Shown piece by piece: positions 53,977 through 64,000 of a DNA stretch of 64,000 bases. Position 1 is the stretch's first letter. Each line of letters opens with the position of its first letter. The notes under the pieces were generated by a model that searched no databases, was not told the DNA's origin, and worked only from the letters and a program-made list of their open reading frames with translations. Origin of the DNA: Axinella damicornis (Eukaryota; Porifera; Demospongiae; Axinellida; Axinellidae); NCBI GenBank assembly GCA_963931865.1, contig OZ007511.1, forward strand, positions 14,018,774 through 14,082,773. The letters are read 5' to 3'. The translations under genes were made by a program, and so were the position numbers.

Positions 53977-55686
53977 CTATACTAATTCAGAGTCATCGGG
54001 GTCTTCAGTGTTACCATTGTCATCTGGGTTATCTGGGTCTTCAGAGCTATCAGAGTCCTCAGAGCTATCAGAGTCCTCAGAGCTGTCAGAGTCTTCAGAG
54101 TCCTCAGAGTCTTCGGATATCTCAGACAAGCTATCAGAGTCAACAAGGTCCTCAGAGTTAACAGGGTCATCAGAGTTAACAGGGTCCTCAGAGTTAACAG
54201 GGTCCTCAGAGTTAACAGAGTCCTCAGAGATATCGGAGTCTTCAGATATCTCAGACAAGCTATCAGAGTCCTCAGAGTTATCGGAGCTTTCGGATCTCTT
54301 AGACAAGCTATCAGAGTCCTCAGAGCTAACAGAGTCCTCAGAGTTATCAGAGCTTTCGGATCTCTTAGACAAGCTATCAGAGTCCACAGAGCTGACAGAG
54401 TCCTCAGAGTTATCAGAGCTTTCGGACCTCTTAGACAAGCTATCAGAGTCCACAGAGCTAACAGAGTCCTCAGAGTTATCGGAGCTTTCAGACCTCTTAG
54501 ACAAGCTAACAGAGTCCTCAGAGTTATCGGAGCTTTCGGATCTCTTAGACAAGCTATCAGAGTCCTCAGAGCTAACAGAGTCCTCAGAGTTATCAGAGCT
54601 TTCGGACCTCTTAGACAAGCTATCAGAGTCCTCAGAGCTAACAGAGTCCTCAGAGTTATCGGAGCTTTCGGACCTCTTAGACAAGCTATCAGAGTCCACA
54701 GAGCTAACAGAGTCCTCAGAGTTATCGGAGCTTTCGGACCTCTTAGACAAGCTATCAGAGTCCTCAGAGCTAACAGAGTCCTCAGAGTTATCGGAGCTTT
54801 CGGACCTCTTAGACAAGCTATCAGAGTCCTCAGAGCTAACAGAGTCCTCAGAGTTATCGGAGCTTTCGGACCTCTTAGACAAGCTATCAGAGTCCTCAGA
54901 GCTAACAGAGTCCTCAGAGTTGTCGGAGCTTTCGGACCTCTTAGACAAGCTATCAGAGTCCACAGAGCTAACAGAGTCCTCAGAGTTATCGGAGCTTTCG
55001 GACCTCTTAGACAAGCTATCAGAGTCCTCAGAGCTAACAGAGTCCTCAGAGTTATCGGAGCTTTCGGACCTCTTAGACAAGCTATCAGAGTCCTCAGAGC
55101 TAACAGAGTCCTCAGAGTTATCGGAGCTTTCGGACCTCTTAGACAAGCTATCAGAGTCCTCAGAGCTAACAGAGTCCTCAGAGTTGTCGGAGCTTTCGGA
55201 CCTCTTAGACAAGCTATCAGAGTCCTCAGAGCTAACAGAGTCCTCAGAGCTAACAGAGTCCTCAGAGTTATCAGAGCTTTCGGACCTCTTAGACAAGCTA
55301 TCGGAGTTAACAGAGTCCTCAGAGTTATCGGAGGTTTCGGATCTCTTAGACTCTACTTCCAAGCTGTCAGAGTCCTGATTTCCATCACAGTCCGTATCAG
55401 ACATACCACTGGTGGTTTTGACGCATGGTGTGAGGCGTCGTTTCCTTGCCCCTGCATCATCAACATCTCCCAGCGCCTCCTGTGGAAGTGCAACACACGT
55501 GGGCGTCCGTCCTAATAGATTCAGGACGCAAATCTCACCATCTGCACATCGTAACTGGCGACATAATCGTGGCTGACGACGCATCCTTAATCTTGCTGGT
55601 GAAGCATAGCAGCTACTAGCAAACACACTGAGTGCAAGAATGGCGAGCAGAACAGTACCGCAGTGCGGTTTTCCTTGTAACTCCAT
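53977..55686 (-). CDS. Secreted acidic Ser/Asp-rich repeat protein with KR in every repeat
   Basis: Single exon, 569 residues, starting MELQGKPHCG. A signal peptide is clear (TVLLAILALSVFASSCYASP). Next comes a Cys module (LCRQLRCADGEIC ... PTCV) resembling the follistatin-like start of SPARC-type proteins. The remainder is about sixteen near-identical 22-residue units, SKRSESSDNSEDSV then SSEDSDSL, followed by a tail of SED repeats. It is extremely acidic and rich in acidophilic-kinase (CK2 or FAM20C-like) sites, as in dentin phosphophoryn-like matrix proteins, and each unit carries a dibasic KR that a furin or prohormone convertase could cut. So it may be a mineral-associated phosphoprotein or a precursor that yields many identical peptides. 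The opposite strand is also open across the repeats, but this is a by-product. Confidence 0.75.
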   Translation of the reverse strand: MELQGKPHCGTVLLAILALSVFASSCYASPARLRMRRQPRLCRQLRCADGEICVLNLLGRTPTCVALPQEALGDVDDAGARKRRLTPCVKTTSGMSDTDCDGNQDSDSLEVESKRSETSDNSEDSVNSDSLSKRSESSDNSEDSVSSEDSVSSEDSDSLSKRSESSDNSEDSVSSEDSDSLSKRSESSDNSEDSVSSEDSDSLSKRSESSDNSEDSVSSEDSDSLSKRSESSDNSEDSVSSVDSDSLSKRSESSDNSEDSVSSEDSDSLSKRSESSDNSEDSVSSEDSDSLSKRSESSDNSEDSVSSEDSDSLSKRSESSDNSEDSVSSVDSDSLSKRSESSDNSEDSVSSEDSDSLSKRSESSDNSEDSVSSEDSDSLSKRSESSDNSEDSVSLSKRSESSDNSEDSVSSVDSDSLSKRSESSDNSEDSVSSVDSDSLSKRSESSDNSEDSVSSEDSDSLSKRSESSDNSEDSDSLSEISEDSDISEDSVNSEDPVNSEDPVNSDDPVNSEDLVDSDSLSEISEDSEDSEDSDSSEDSDSSEDSDSSEDPDNPDDNGNTEDPDDSELV

Positions 55687-55829
55687 GACCACAGGCGAGT
55701 ATCATTGTACCATAGTTGATCAACCTGCTGCTTTTATTGAGCTGTGAACTAGTCCAATTTGTCTTCATGGTTCCTGCTTGCCCAATGCAGTAATTGTTTG
55801 TCGCACCAACATGCACAGCTGCTGCCAAA

Positions 55830-57752
55830 TGGCATTCGTTTGTGTGGGAAGAAAACTACCCGAAGTTGGTTAGCTAGTGATTACAAGGCAGCAGCAATAT
55901 AATGACCGTGTCCAGTGAAACTCAAACTGGTTTGATGCGCAGTAACCTTGACTTTTACATGTAACCCCCATCCACCTGCTTTAAATGTTGAACATAATTA
56001 TTACAACAAGTACGTCTACTCATGTCACAGATAGTAAGAACGACAAAAGTAGGGAAACAGAGATAGCAGTTCAGTATACAATCCCACCTGTACAGTTCAG
56101 TATACAATCCCACCTGTACAGTTCAGTATACAATCCCACCTGTACAGTTCAGTATACAATCCCACCTGTACAGTTCAGTATACAATCCCACCTGTACGTA
56201 GGGGACTTGTGTACTGATTTGTATGTTCTGCTGTCAGCCTTCAAAGTGGCATAGTTTGGTAATAATATTTTGTTCCCAAGTTTCTGTTGGTCCCTCAAAC
56301 GGTAAGGCTCCCAAACCTGGCTAGTATATTCAAGGCTCCCAAACCTGCCTAGCATATTCCAGGCTCCCAAACCTGCCTAGCATATTCAAGGCTCCCAAAC
56401 CTGCCTAGCATATTCCACGCTCCCAAACCTGCCTAGCATATTCAAGGCTCCCAAACCTGGCTAGCATATTCAAGGCTCCCAAACCTGCCTAGCATATTCC
56501 AGGCTCCCAAACCTGCCTAGCGTAGTCCAGGCTCCCAAACCTGGCTAGCATATTCCAGGCTCCCAAACCTGGCTAGCGTATTCCACATTGGCCAGTTTGT
56601 ATTGTGGTTCGGCATCCTGTTGGCAAGAACATCAGGCGGTCATGATTGTACTGTGTTTGTTTTACTTTTTTGGCATTCAAGTTTCTGTTGTCCCTTCAAA
56701 AGGTAAAGCACCCAATCCTGGGTAGGTGAGGCCAATTTGTTTGGATTATCATATCCGCTGGCGTGAACATCAAGGCGTCATGATTCTGTATTGTTTGCTT
56801 TGCTTCACTAAATCTTGCTAGGCCAACGCCTCTTGTGCAATCCTTGCCATTCCAGTGTTCCCCACCAAAAATGGCCTGGACAATGCGACTGTCTACATTT
56901 GCCTCTATGGCACACTCTGGTTCCATGTATGGCAATGGAGTTGACATCCTCAATTATGCCAACCCACGTACAGAGACCACTTGCAAAATTTCTGCCATCG
57001 AGGTGCCATCATCCAAACAATCCACACCCAAATGTTCAGGTGGCCTCATTCCCAATCCTGGGTAGGTGAGGCCGGATCATTCCCAATCCTGGGTAGGTGA
57101 GGCCGGATCATTCCCAATCCTGGGTAGGGGAGGCCGGATCATTCCCAATCCTGGGTAGGGGAGGCCGGATCATTCCCAATCCTGGGTAGGTGAGGCCGGA
57201 TCATTCCCAATCCTGGGTAGGTGAGGCCAATTTCTTTGGATTATCATATCTGCTGGCGTGAGCATCAAGGTACGTGTCATGGATTGTTTTGCTTCACTAA
57301 ATCTTGCTAGGCCAACGCCTGTTTTGCAACCCTTCCCATTCCAGGGCACGCGTTCCCCACCAAAAATGGTCTGTCTATGAGGCTAGTCTCTCCAGCTTTG
57401 AGGAACCACTTTACGTGCTCGAGCATGAATGTGCTTAGCCACTTGAAACAGATCACAGCATGCTTGAGGGAAGATTTGCTGTATACGGACCATGCATGCT
57501 GCACAACACGCATACAAATAGCAGATGTAACATTAAATAAATATCTAAAGATACAAGCATGCAAAAATACATACAGGTAAAGATAAGTACACTTGCTAAT
57601 GTGTATAATGTGCTAGTAAAAGCAAAGGTGAATAAAAAGAAGAACGGTACAATAAAGAAAACAAATGACCAAACAAACAAGAAAAACACAAAAACCAACA
57701 AAACCAACCAGCAAAACAAACAAACAAGAGATAACAATAGATCAATAGTTCA

Positions 57753-57791
<39 letters not shown>

Positions 57792-57960
57792 CACGGAAGC
57801 ACAATTGCCTAAATATCTATCTATTATCTAAATATCTATCTATCTATCGATCTATCTATCTACCTATCTACATCTATCTATCTGTCTGTCTGTCCGTCTA
57901 TCCGTCTGTCTGTGATAGATAGACAGACTATCATGGACAACACATTGGCTTCTCTGTCCA
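55830..57960. repeat. Region of short tandem repeats without a recognised gene
   Basis: Holds four arrays: 26 bp (TACAGTTCAGTATACAATCC) at 56070-56195, 28 bp (GGCTCCCAAACCTGCCTAGC) at 56300-56580, 31 bp (CCCAATCCTGGGTAGGTGAG) at 57045-57225, and TATC tetranucleotides at 57810-57910 after a poly-C run. Two diverged copies of a segment with ACATCAAGGCGTCATGATT and GCTTCACTAAATCTTGCTAG lie at about 56730-56830 and 57240-57315. No ORF looks real. Confidence 0.7.
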
Positions 57961-57968
57961 ATCTGCAG

Positions 57969-58960
57969 ATGACCTGGAGAGTTTTCTGATGAAGAAGTAT
58001 GAGCCTGAGCNNNNNNNNNNNNNNNNNNNNNNNNNNNNNNNNNNNNNNNNNNNNNNNNNNNNNNNNNNNNNNNNNNNNNNNNNNNNNNNNNNNNNNNNNN
58101 NNNNNNNNNNNNNNNNNNNNNNNNNNNNNNNNNNNNNNNNNNNNNNNNNNNNNNNNNNNNNNNNNNNNNNNNNNNNNNNNNNNNNNNNNNNNNNNNNNNN
58201 NNNNNNNNNNTCCATGTACGGCACACTTCTGGTTCCATGTATGGCACACTTCTGGTTCCATGTATGGCACACTTCTGGTTCCATGTATGGCACACTTCTG
58301 GTTCCATGTATGGCACACTTCTGGTTCCATGTATGGCGATGGAGTTGATATCCTCAATTATGCCAACCCACGTACAGATACCACTTGCAAAGTTGCTGCC
58401 ATGGAGGTGCCATCATCCAAACAATCCACACCCAAATGTTTAAATTCACAATGCAAAAGGTGGCCATTTTATATAGCCCCATTCCCACGTGGCCTGGGAA
58501 CGAGGCTAGTTGCCATTGATGTAAATGGTGCAGAGAGTGTATGGTGTCATACTTCATGAACAGATTACCTGTGTGATGCCTCAGGGTGTCAACTCAGAGT
58601 TTGTACGAGTGTCTGTTTACTGTCTTTTTCTTATCTGCAGTGTTTGACAAGAGCCTTGAGAGAATTTTGGGGAAGTTGTACAGACACCAGAAGCAGAAGG
58701 AAGCCCTGGTAAGCAGCTGTATCAGGCTGACCCTGATAATAAAGTGCATCATCAACTGGTATGCAGTTAAGGAGCAAGTTCTGTGGAATAAACACTCCAA
58801 TTAAGAACATTGTCTGTTTCTCCGATTGCTGATCTCCCGCAGGTTGCCAAGCAACATGTCCACATGCGGTTCTCGAACCTGTTTGTCTGTCCCGAGCTAC
58901 TGAGGAGCACAATGCCACGGTCATGTGACCTAGGAAGGATGATCTCAGTTTCTGGTGTGT

Positions 58961-58991
<31 letters not shown>

Positions 58992-61900
58992 GGGGATTGG
59001 TGTACATGTGCATGTGTGGGTGTGGAGGATGTGGGGGAACGTGTGTGTGTGTGTGGTAGCCTTATTCTAGCAACTCAATAAAGTGTGTAGTACACTAGCA
59101 ACACATGCCCACACTAATACTACCCTAACCCCCGACCACGCCCACGCCCTCTGAACCAATAACCCCCGACCACGCCCTCTGAACCAATGACCCCAACCAC
59201 GCCCCCTGACCACGCCCTCTGAACCAATAACCCCCGACCACGCCCTCTGAACCGATAACCCCTGATCACGCCCTCTGAACCAATAACCCCTGACCACGCC
59301 CTCTGAACCGATAACTGAGGCGTGGTAATGTACATTCCCAGGTCTTCTCACCCCAGCGTTTGTCTCTTGCAGTACTGCAAGCAACAAACGTTGTGGTGAG
59401 AAGGTCAGACTAAGTGTGTGGAAGGTGTGGAGGAACGTGTGTGAATGTGGGGGGAGTGTGTGGGTGTGTGGAATGTGTAGGGGAAGCATGTGTGTGGGGG
59501 AGTGGAGTGTACGTGACAGTTCTCTCTCCATACAGGCACTGTGATCCGCACAGCAACAGTCAAACTACTCGAGTGTGACAAAGAGTTCATCTGCAGCCGG
59601 TGCAAGCAGCCGTTCTCTGTCGAGGCTGACTTTGAGCAGTACTACATAATACCAAGACCTACCAGGTACACCCAGAGACACGCCCACACAGTCAGGGACA
59701 TGCCCACTTGGAACACCACCCTCAGGATCACATCTGATGTAGTTGAACATTGTTTTCTCCATGTTTGCAGCTGTCCCTCAGGCGACTGTGGCTCCATCAA
59801 ATTCACTCCTCTTGAAAGTAAGTCCTCCCCCCTTCATTTGCTATCTCTACACTTCCGTGGAAGGACAAGTTGTGATTGTTATTTTCAGATACCACTCTGA
59901 GTTGTTTCCGTGACTACCAGGAAATTAAGATTCAAGAGCAGGTGCAGAAACTGGATGTGGGGAAAATATCCTCATTGACAAAGAAATCATCACGAAAGTT
60001 GTTTGCAAAAAATAATACTGTAAGTGATCAACAACTGGCAGTGTAGATGGTAGATGGCCTGGGAACAGGCTAGGCATGCAGCTATAGCACAATTTTAGGT
60101 AATTTGGGTTAGGAATGAGATACAGGGTTGGGATGTGCACCATTGTGATCAGCGTGAATGGAGCTTTGAAATGATTTTGTATTTTGACCTTTACTTTGGT
60201 CGAGTCTGAAATGAAAGTCCTTTTAGGAAATCAGTTGAAGGTTTTTTCATGCTTATCACATTATGGCACAATATCAAGCTTCACATCTAAGTACTGTGCT
60301 AGGTATCTTGGGCTAAGAATGAGATACAAAGCTGGGATTTGTACCATTGTGATCAGCGTGAAGACAAACTTCTGAAAATGATTTTATTTGGTCACATTTT
60401 TGCCAAAAATCAAAAATCACACTCGACCAAAGGCTATAATCCATGGTTTTTCATGATTTTGGATCAAAATTCACCCAACAGCAATATGGGCATCATTTGA
60501 AAGCTCAATCCATGTTAATCACAATGGTACAAATCCCAGCTTCACATCTCATTCCTAACCCAAGATACCTAGGATAGTACTTAGCTCAAACATTTGCACC
60601 ATTGGGTCAGCATGAATGGTACAATGTCCATTTGCTGTAGGTTGAATAATTTTGACTGTGCATGTGTGTGTGTGTGTGTGTAAAGATTCACTGCCAACTG
60701 ATTTTGAAGTGTCCTTGACGTCCTCCACATTCCACGTTCAATGTGGTACTGGAGAATGACCTGGTAGACTCCTGCAAGGCCGGGGATGATGTCACCATTA
60801 CGTAAGCAATAATTATGTAAGCGGTAGTGACTTCTAGAGCACCTGTTCCAAACAGCTCAAATCAAGATTCTTCTACAATTAGCAGCAATAGGTACTCATC
60901 ACTGAGGAGTCGGTGGACACGAGAGACTATGGGTCAGGGGGCAAAACCTTTGATCCTTTTGTGACCCTGGTTGAGTTACAATTCCAAATGCTTTTGTTTT
61001 GCATTCAAGAGGTAGCTACTATCTACCAGGAATGACATCACTGTTTCGGAGTATGATGTAATCTTCGTTTGAGTAATCCCTTTACTCACTCACACTTCGT
61101 TTCCTACTGCAGTGGAATAGTTCGGAGGAGATGGAAGCCGGTGAGGTGAGTGTACAGCCAGCCTCGTACTCAGGCATTCTCCCTGATATCATCGCTTTGG
61201 AAAAAGCTATGACACTGAGTCTAGGAAGGAAATCCTGGGTACGAGGCTAGTGTTCTCTACTGAAAACAGACTGTACAACCGATTCTACACTTGTACACTC
61301 AGTTCAGACGCTCAGTGCAACCTGGAGATTGTTCTGTGGGCCAATGACGTTCAAGTCAACAATGAACAGAGAGCCGGAGTAGCTGTCACTGAGGAACTGG
61401 TTGGTCTAATGCTGGAGTCTCTCATGCACTGATGAGATCATTGTGTGTGCTTATCCTCTGTATTTTGAGTTTGCCACAAGTCACCACTGTTCCTCTTCAT
61501 GCAATGGTTGTCGCTTAACTCCTGTTTTTGTCAGGAGGTAGACACCATGCAACTGGTGCAAACTTTGACCACTCCTCACTAGAGCACGGGACTCCCAGCC
61601 CCAACATTGCCTACACAGCAATAGCTATGGTGCTAGCATCTTTGGTGTGGTCTACTTGTGCTGAGAGCTCAACAGAATGTGTATATAATGGCTCCCCTAA
61701 CAACTGCACTCACCTCACGTCTTCTCCCTTCTAGAAGTCCGAGTTTGAACAGTTCTGGGGCTCCTATGCGTCCAGGCCACTTGAGGGTCGCAATGTGATT
61801 GTCGCTAGTTTCTGCCCGCAAGTGTTTGGACTCTATGTGGTGAAACTCAGCATCTGCCTGGCTCTGATTGGAGGAGTGGAGGTGGGTGGGGCTGCAGTCA

Positions 61901-62748
61901 TATGATACTCATGTGGTATAGTATATGTCACACAATTTTACCAATTTGTGTCCTTATACTCTAGCTCATGTGATAGTCATGTGATGTACATGTGCTGTTC
62001 TGTTGTGCAGCATGTGGATGCCTCAGGCACTAGGATTAGGGGAGAGTCTCACCTGCTGCTTGTTGGAGACCCAGGTACGCATGATGTGGCATCGATGTCA
62101 CGTGGACGTGTGCAAGTGATTCCAGGCATATACCAGTATAGCATGCACTGGAGATAGGATAGTCTTAGAGATGCAACTTTTATTATAATATTATATTGCT
62201 AGGTGTTAGCTAGTATAATAGGGTGATTTCAGGCTAAGAGTTTTATCATACTGGTTAGTGTAGTACTATACTACAGTAACTATACGGGGAAGAGGGAACA
62301 CGAAGGACTGTTATGCCTAGCGATGCCTAGCGCGCTAGCGCACGCATTTAATATTCGCGGTCTTACTTCATCCGCGAATACAGCGAAAATTTCCCCACCG
62401 CAAAATCTGCAACTACACGGTACTCTACCCAGTACGTAGAGTATCACTCTGATTACAGCAATAGAGTTAATATCTGATATATAAATGTTGTGTGATTGAT
62501 ATAATGAAACAGCTGTGAAGAATCTGCCGAAATGAATAATGCATTACAAATTCCTGCCCCAAATGAGACTGCAATCTGATAGCAGATCTAATTGTGAAGC
62601 TGAAGAGCCATGGTGTCACCAACCCTCTTGACTTGCAGGTACGGGGAAGTCTCAGTTCCTGAAATATGCAGTGAAGCTGATGCCTCGGTCCGTTCTGACC
62701 ACTGGCATTGGCACCACCAGTGCTGGCCTCACGGTCACTGCTGTCAAG
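57969..62748 (+). CDS. MCM9: MCM9, N-terminal half (continues past the right edge)
   Basis: Exons: probable first one 57969-58010 (running into the N gap), then 58641-58708, 58843-58954, 59536-59665, 59771-59817, 59889-60019, about 60710-60801, 61113-61145, 61303-61399, 61735-61881, 62011-62074, 62639-62748. MCM9 marks include [20 protein letters not shown] with the CSRC zinc-finger half, [86 protein letters not shown] and the AAA+ Walker [13 protein letters not shown], split by an intron within GDPG/TGKS. MCM9 works with MCM8 as a helicase in homologous recombination and meiosis. One exon (60710-60801) shows an apparent one-base frame shift between IPRSM and VVLENDLVD, so either its borders are wrong or there is an error. 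The rest of the AAA+ domain (Walker B, arginine finger) is not in the window. Confidence 0.9.
58211..58345. repeat. 23-bp tandem repeat beside the second N gap
   Basis: About six units of GGTTCCATGTATGGCACACT plus TCT directly follow the 200-N gap. The following 100 bp (TGGAGTTGATATCCTCAATT onward) resemble 56930-57030, so this is a dispersed repeat. Confidence 0.85.
59105..59315. repeat. Tandem repeat in an MCM9 intron
   Basis: About seven units of ACCACGCCCTCTGAACCAAT plus AACCCCTG, followed by a TTCCCAGG-family hairpin at 59338-59404. Confidence 0.8.
60100..60590. mobile_element. Foldback element in an MCM9 intron
   Basis: Arms GGAATGAGATACAGGGTTGG and CCAGCTTCACATCTCATTCC are imperfect inverted repeats, and the centre shares AAGGCTATAATCCATGG with the elements at 18420 and 29960. 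Confidence 0.6.
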
Positions 62749-62756
62749 GTAGAGGA

Positions 62757-62793
<37 letters not shown>

Positions 62794-62826
62794 CTGGCCT
62801 CACGGTCACTGCTGTCAAGGTAGAGG
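62716..62826 (+). repeat. Partial tandem duplication of an MCM9 exon end with poly-G spacer
   Basis: CAGTGCTGGCCTCACGGTCA through the donor AAGGTAGAGG occurs at 62719-62755 and again at about 62789-62826, separated by about 28 G. The splice donor is duplicated. Confidence 0.8.
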
Positions 62827-62829
62827 GTA

Positions 62830-64000
62830 CTAAACCAGTTAGCGTACGTCATCAAGTAGCTGAAAGCTAACATTTCAGCTTCATGTGATTGCATGCAGTG
62901 ATTTAGACCATTCAACCTTGATCGCTTGTAGTATGCAAAGTACTGCAAGCAGTCGGGATTCTACCTTAGTGTACTGCAGATATTATATATATATAGCGCA
63001 GTGTTACCAAATAAGGAAGTAATTATTGCGATCTCGCACTATTATTCACGATGTTAAATTTTGTTACGTCTCCTGGACGCATGCGCACTGCACTGCATGC
63101 GGCACCTTCCACCAGCTAGGTTGGAGTATTTGTCTCCTGCTCCCGGAGCGAGTCCGTCTTGGCAATATTGCTGCTTTGCTGCTCTGCGACTTGCAGTGCT
63201 TGGAACAAAATGAGCGAAGCTGGTAAGCGATACATTGAATAATGTATAGTCTGGCTGCGCCGCCGAGTATTGTGTTGCGGGGTGTTGCTAGTAGCGGAAA
63301 TCGGGTTGTAGCTATACAATACTCTCCACGTAGCCCTAGTTATATAGCACATTGCAGCTGCAGGAGGATTTTCAGCCTTCAGGAAGGCTCCTGCATGTGC
63401 CCAGATAAACTATAATGCGGCAATAAGCACTAGCGATGTAGCTAGTGCAGCACAAAGTTCCGCCCATGCAGGACCAGCCTGAGCTCCCGGTTCCCCAGGT
63501 GCACGTCTGGGTGTTGCTACACTTGTCTGGACATGCAGCTGCTGCTCGGCACAGGTTTGCATGCCACTGTGCTGCATTGTTAGACGTCAGCTCGGCTGCA
63601 AACATTTTTCCCAGAACTTGCGAGCATTAAATTCCGAATATCAACATTTGCTTTACCAACGACATTGGAGACAAGCAACGTAGGTTGGACTATGAGTGTA
63701 TCATGCGGCTAGTTATGGTAAGTGCATCTCAGAAACACCTCAGCTGCCTCAGAGCGCACAAACATTTATCTGGAGAGATCTGAGCAGGTCTCCACATCTC
63801 CATGGTCATCGTTTTGCACACAAGCGTACATGAAGTTGGGGGAGGCATGTCCCATGGTGTATGCCTAGTGTATGCCAGCTGTTTCTACAGAAAGGTAATT
63901 TGTTTTCAAAGTTACATCTATTGTGGTTAGAGGGCATGTGATATACTTGTCTCTGAGGTGAAGTTGGGGATTTCATAACAGGAGTGATAGTTACTGTCAC
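62830..64000. other. Right edge: probable MCM9 intron
   Basis: No exon with recognisable MCM9 sequence (the next expected part would hold Walker B) is visible. No other gene is supported. Confidence 0.4.

Noticed and set aside
54008..55378. 456-residue plus-strand ORF rich in SELSESSELTESS
   Set aside because: It is the antisense of the Ser/Asp repeat gene; open only because the 66-bp repeat has no stops on that strand, and it lacks a signal peptide or other domain.

Overview
This is eukaryotic, animal nuclear DNA: genes are split into short exons with GT/AG borders, introns are rich in microsatellites and long poly-G or poly-C tracts, and the proteins (SYCP3, MCM9, PIG-Q, choline/ethanolamine phosphotransferases, TRAF-like RING/zinc-finger/MATH proteins, a large TPR protein) are a metazoan set. 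The intronless TRAF-like family and the compact invertebrate-style introns would fit a sponge or another early-branching invertebrate; this taxonomic guess is inference. Two gaps of exactly 200 N (11287-11486 and 58011-58210) show it is a scaffold.

Layout. (1) About 1-20.5 kb, minus strand: one very large gene with an N-terminal disordered, repeat-rich half (exons 9.9-20.5 kb) and a C-terminal TPR array (exons 0.07-9.8 kb); the 3' end lies outside the window. An intronless beta-trefoil gene (5964-6446) sits inside one of its introns. (2) 15.56-41.9 kb: a head-to-tail tandem segmental duplication. Each copy holds the 5' half of the TPR gene (-), a PIG-Q-like gene (+), a TRAF-like gene (-), broken first exons of SYCP3 (+) and a second TRAF-like gene (-). 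The junction at about 27122 cuts a TRAF gene and fuses it to TPR-gene intron sequence. (3) 42.6-44.4 kb: the intact seven-exon SYCP3 gene, head to head with the last TRAF gene across a CpG-rich promoter. (4) 44.6-52.2 kb: two tandem CDP-alcohol phosphotransferase genes (CEPT1/CHPT1-like), minus strand, same exon structure, 379 codons each. (5) 54-55.7 kb: a secreted Ser/Asp-rich repeat protein with a KR pair in every repeat. (6) 57.9-62.75 kb and beyond: the N-terminal half of MCM9 on the plus strand.

The genes do not form one pathway. They cover GPI-anchor synthesis (PIG-Q), phospholipid synthesis (CEPT pair), meiosis and recombination (SYCP3, MCM9) and probable ubiquitin/innate signalling (TRAFs). 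The recurring theme of the region is instability: tandem duplication, gene truncation, inverted-repeat transposons, and minisatellites that carry splice sites. The most striking case is a 36-bp array that repeats the 5' splice site of CEPT-like exon 4 fifteen times while keeping the reading frame open.
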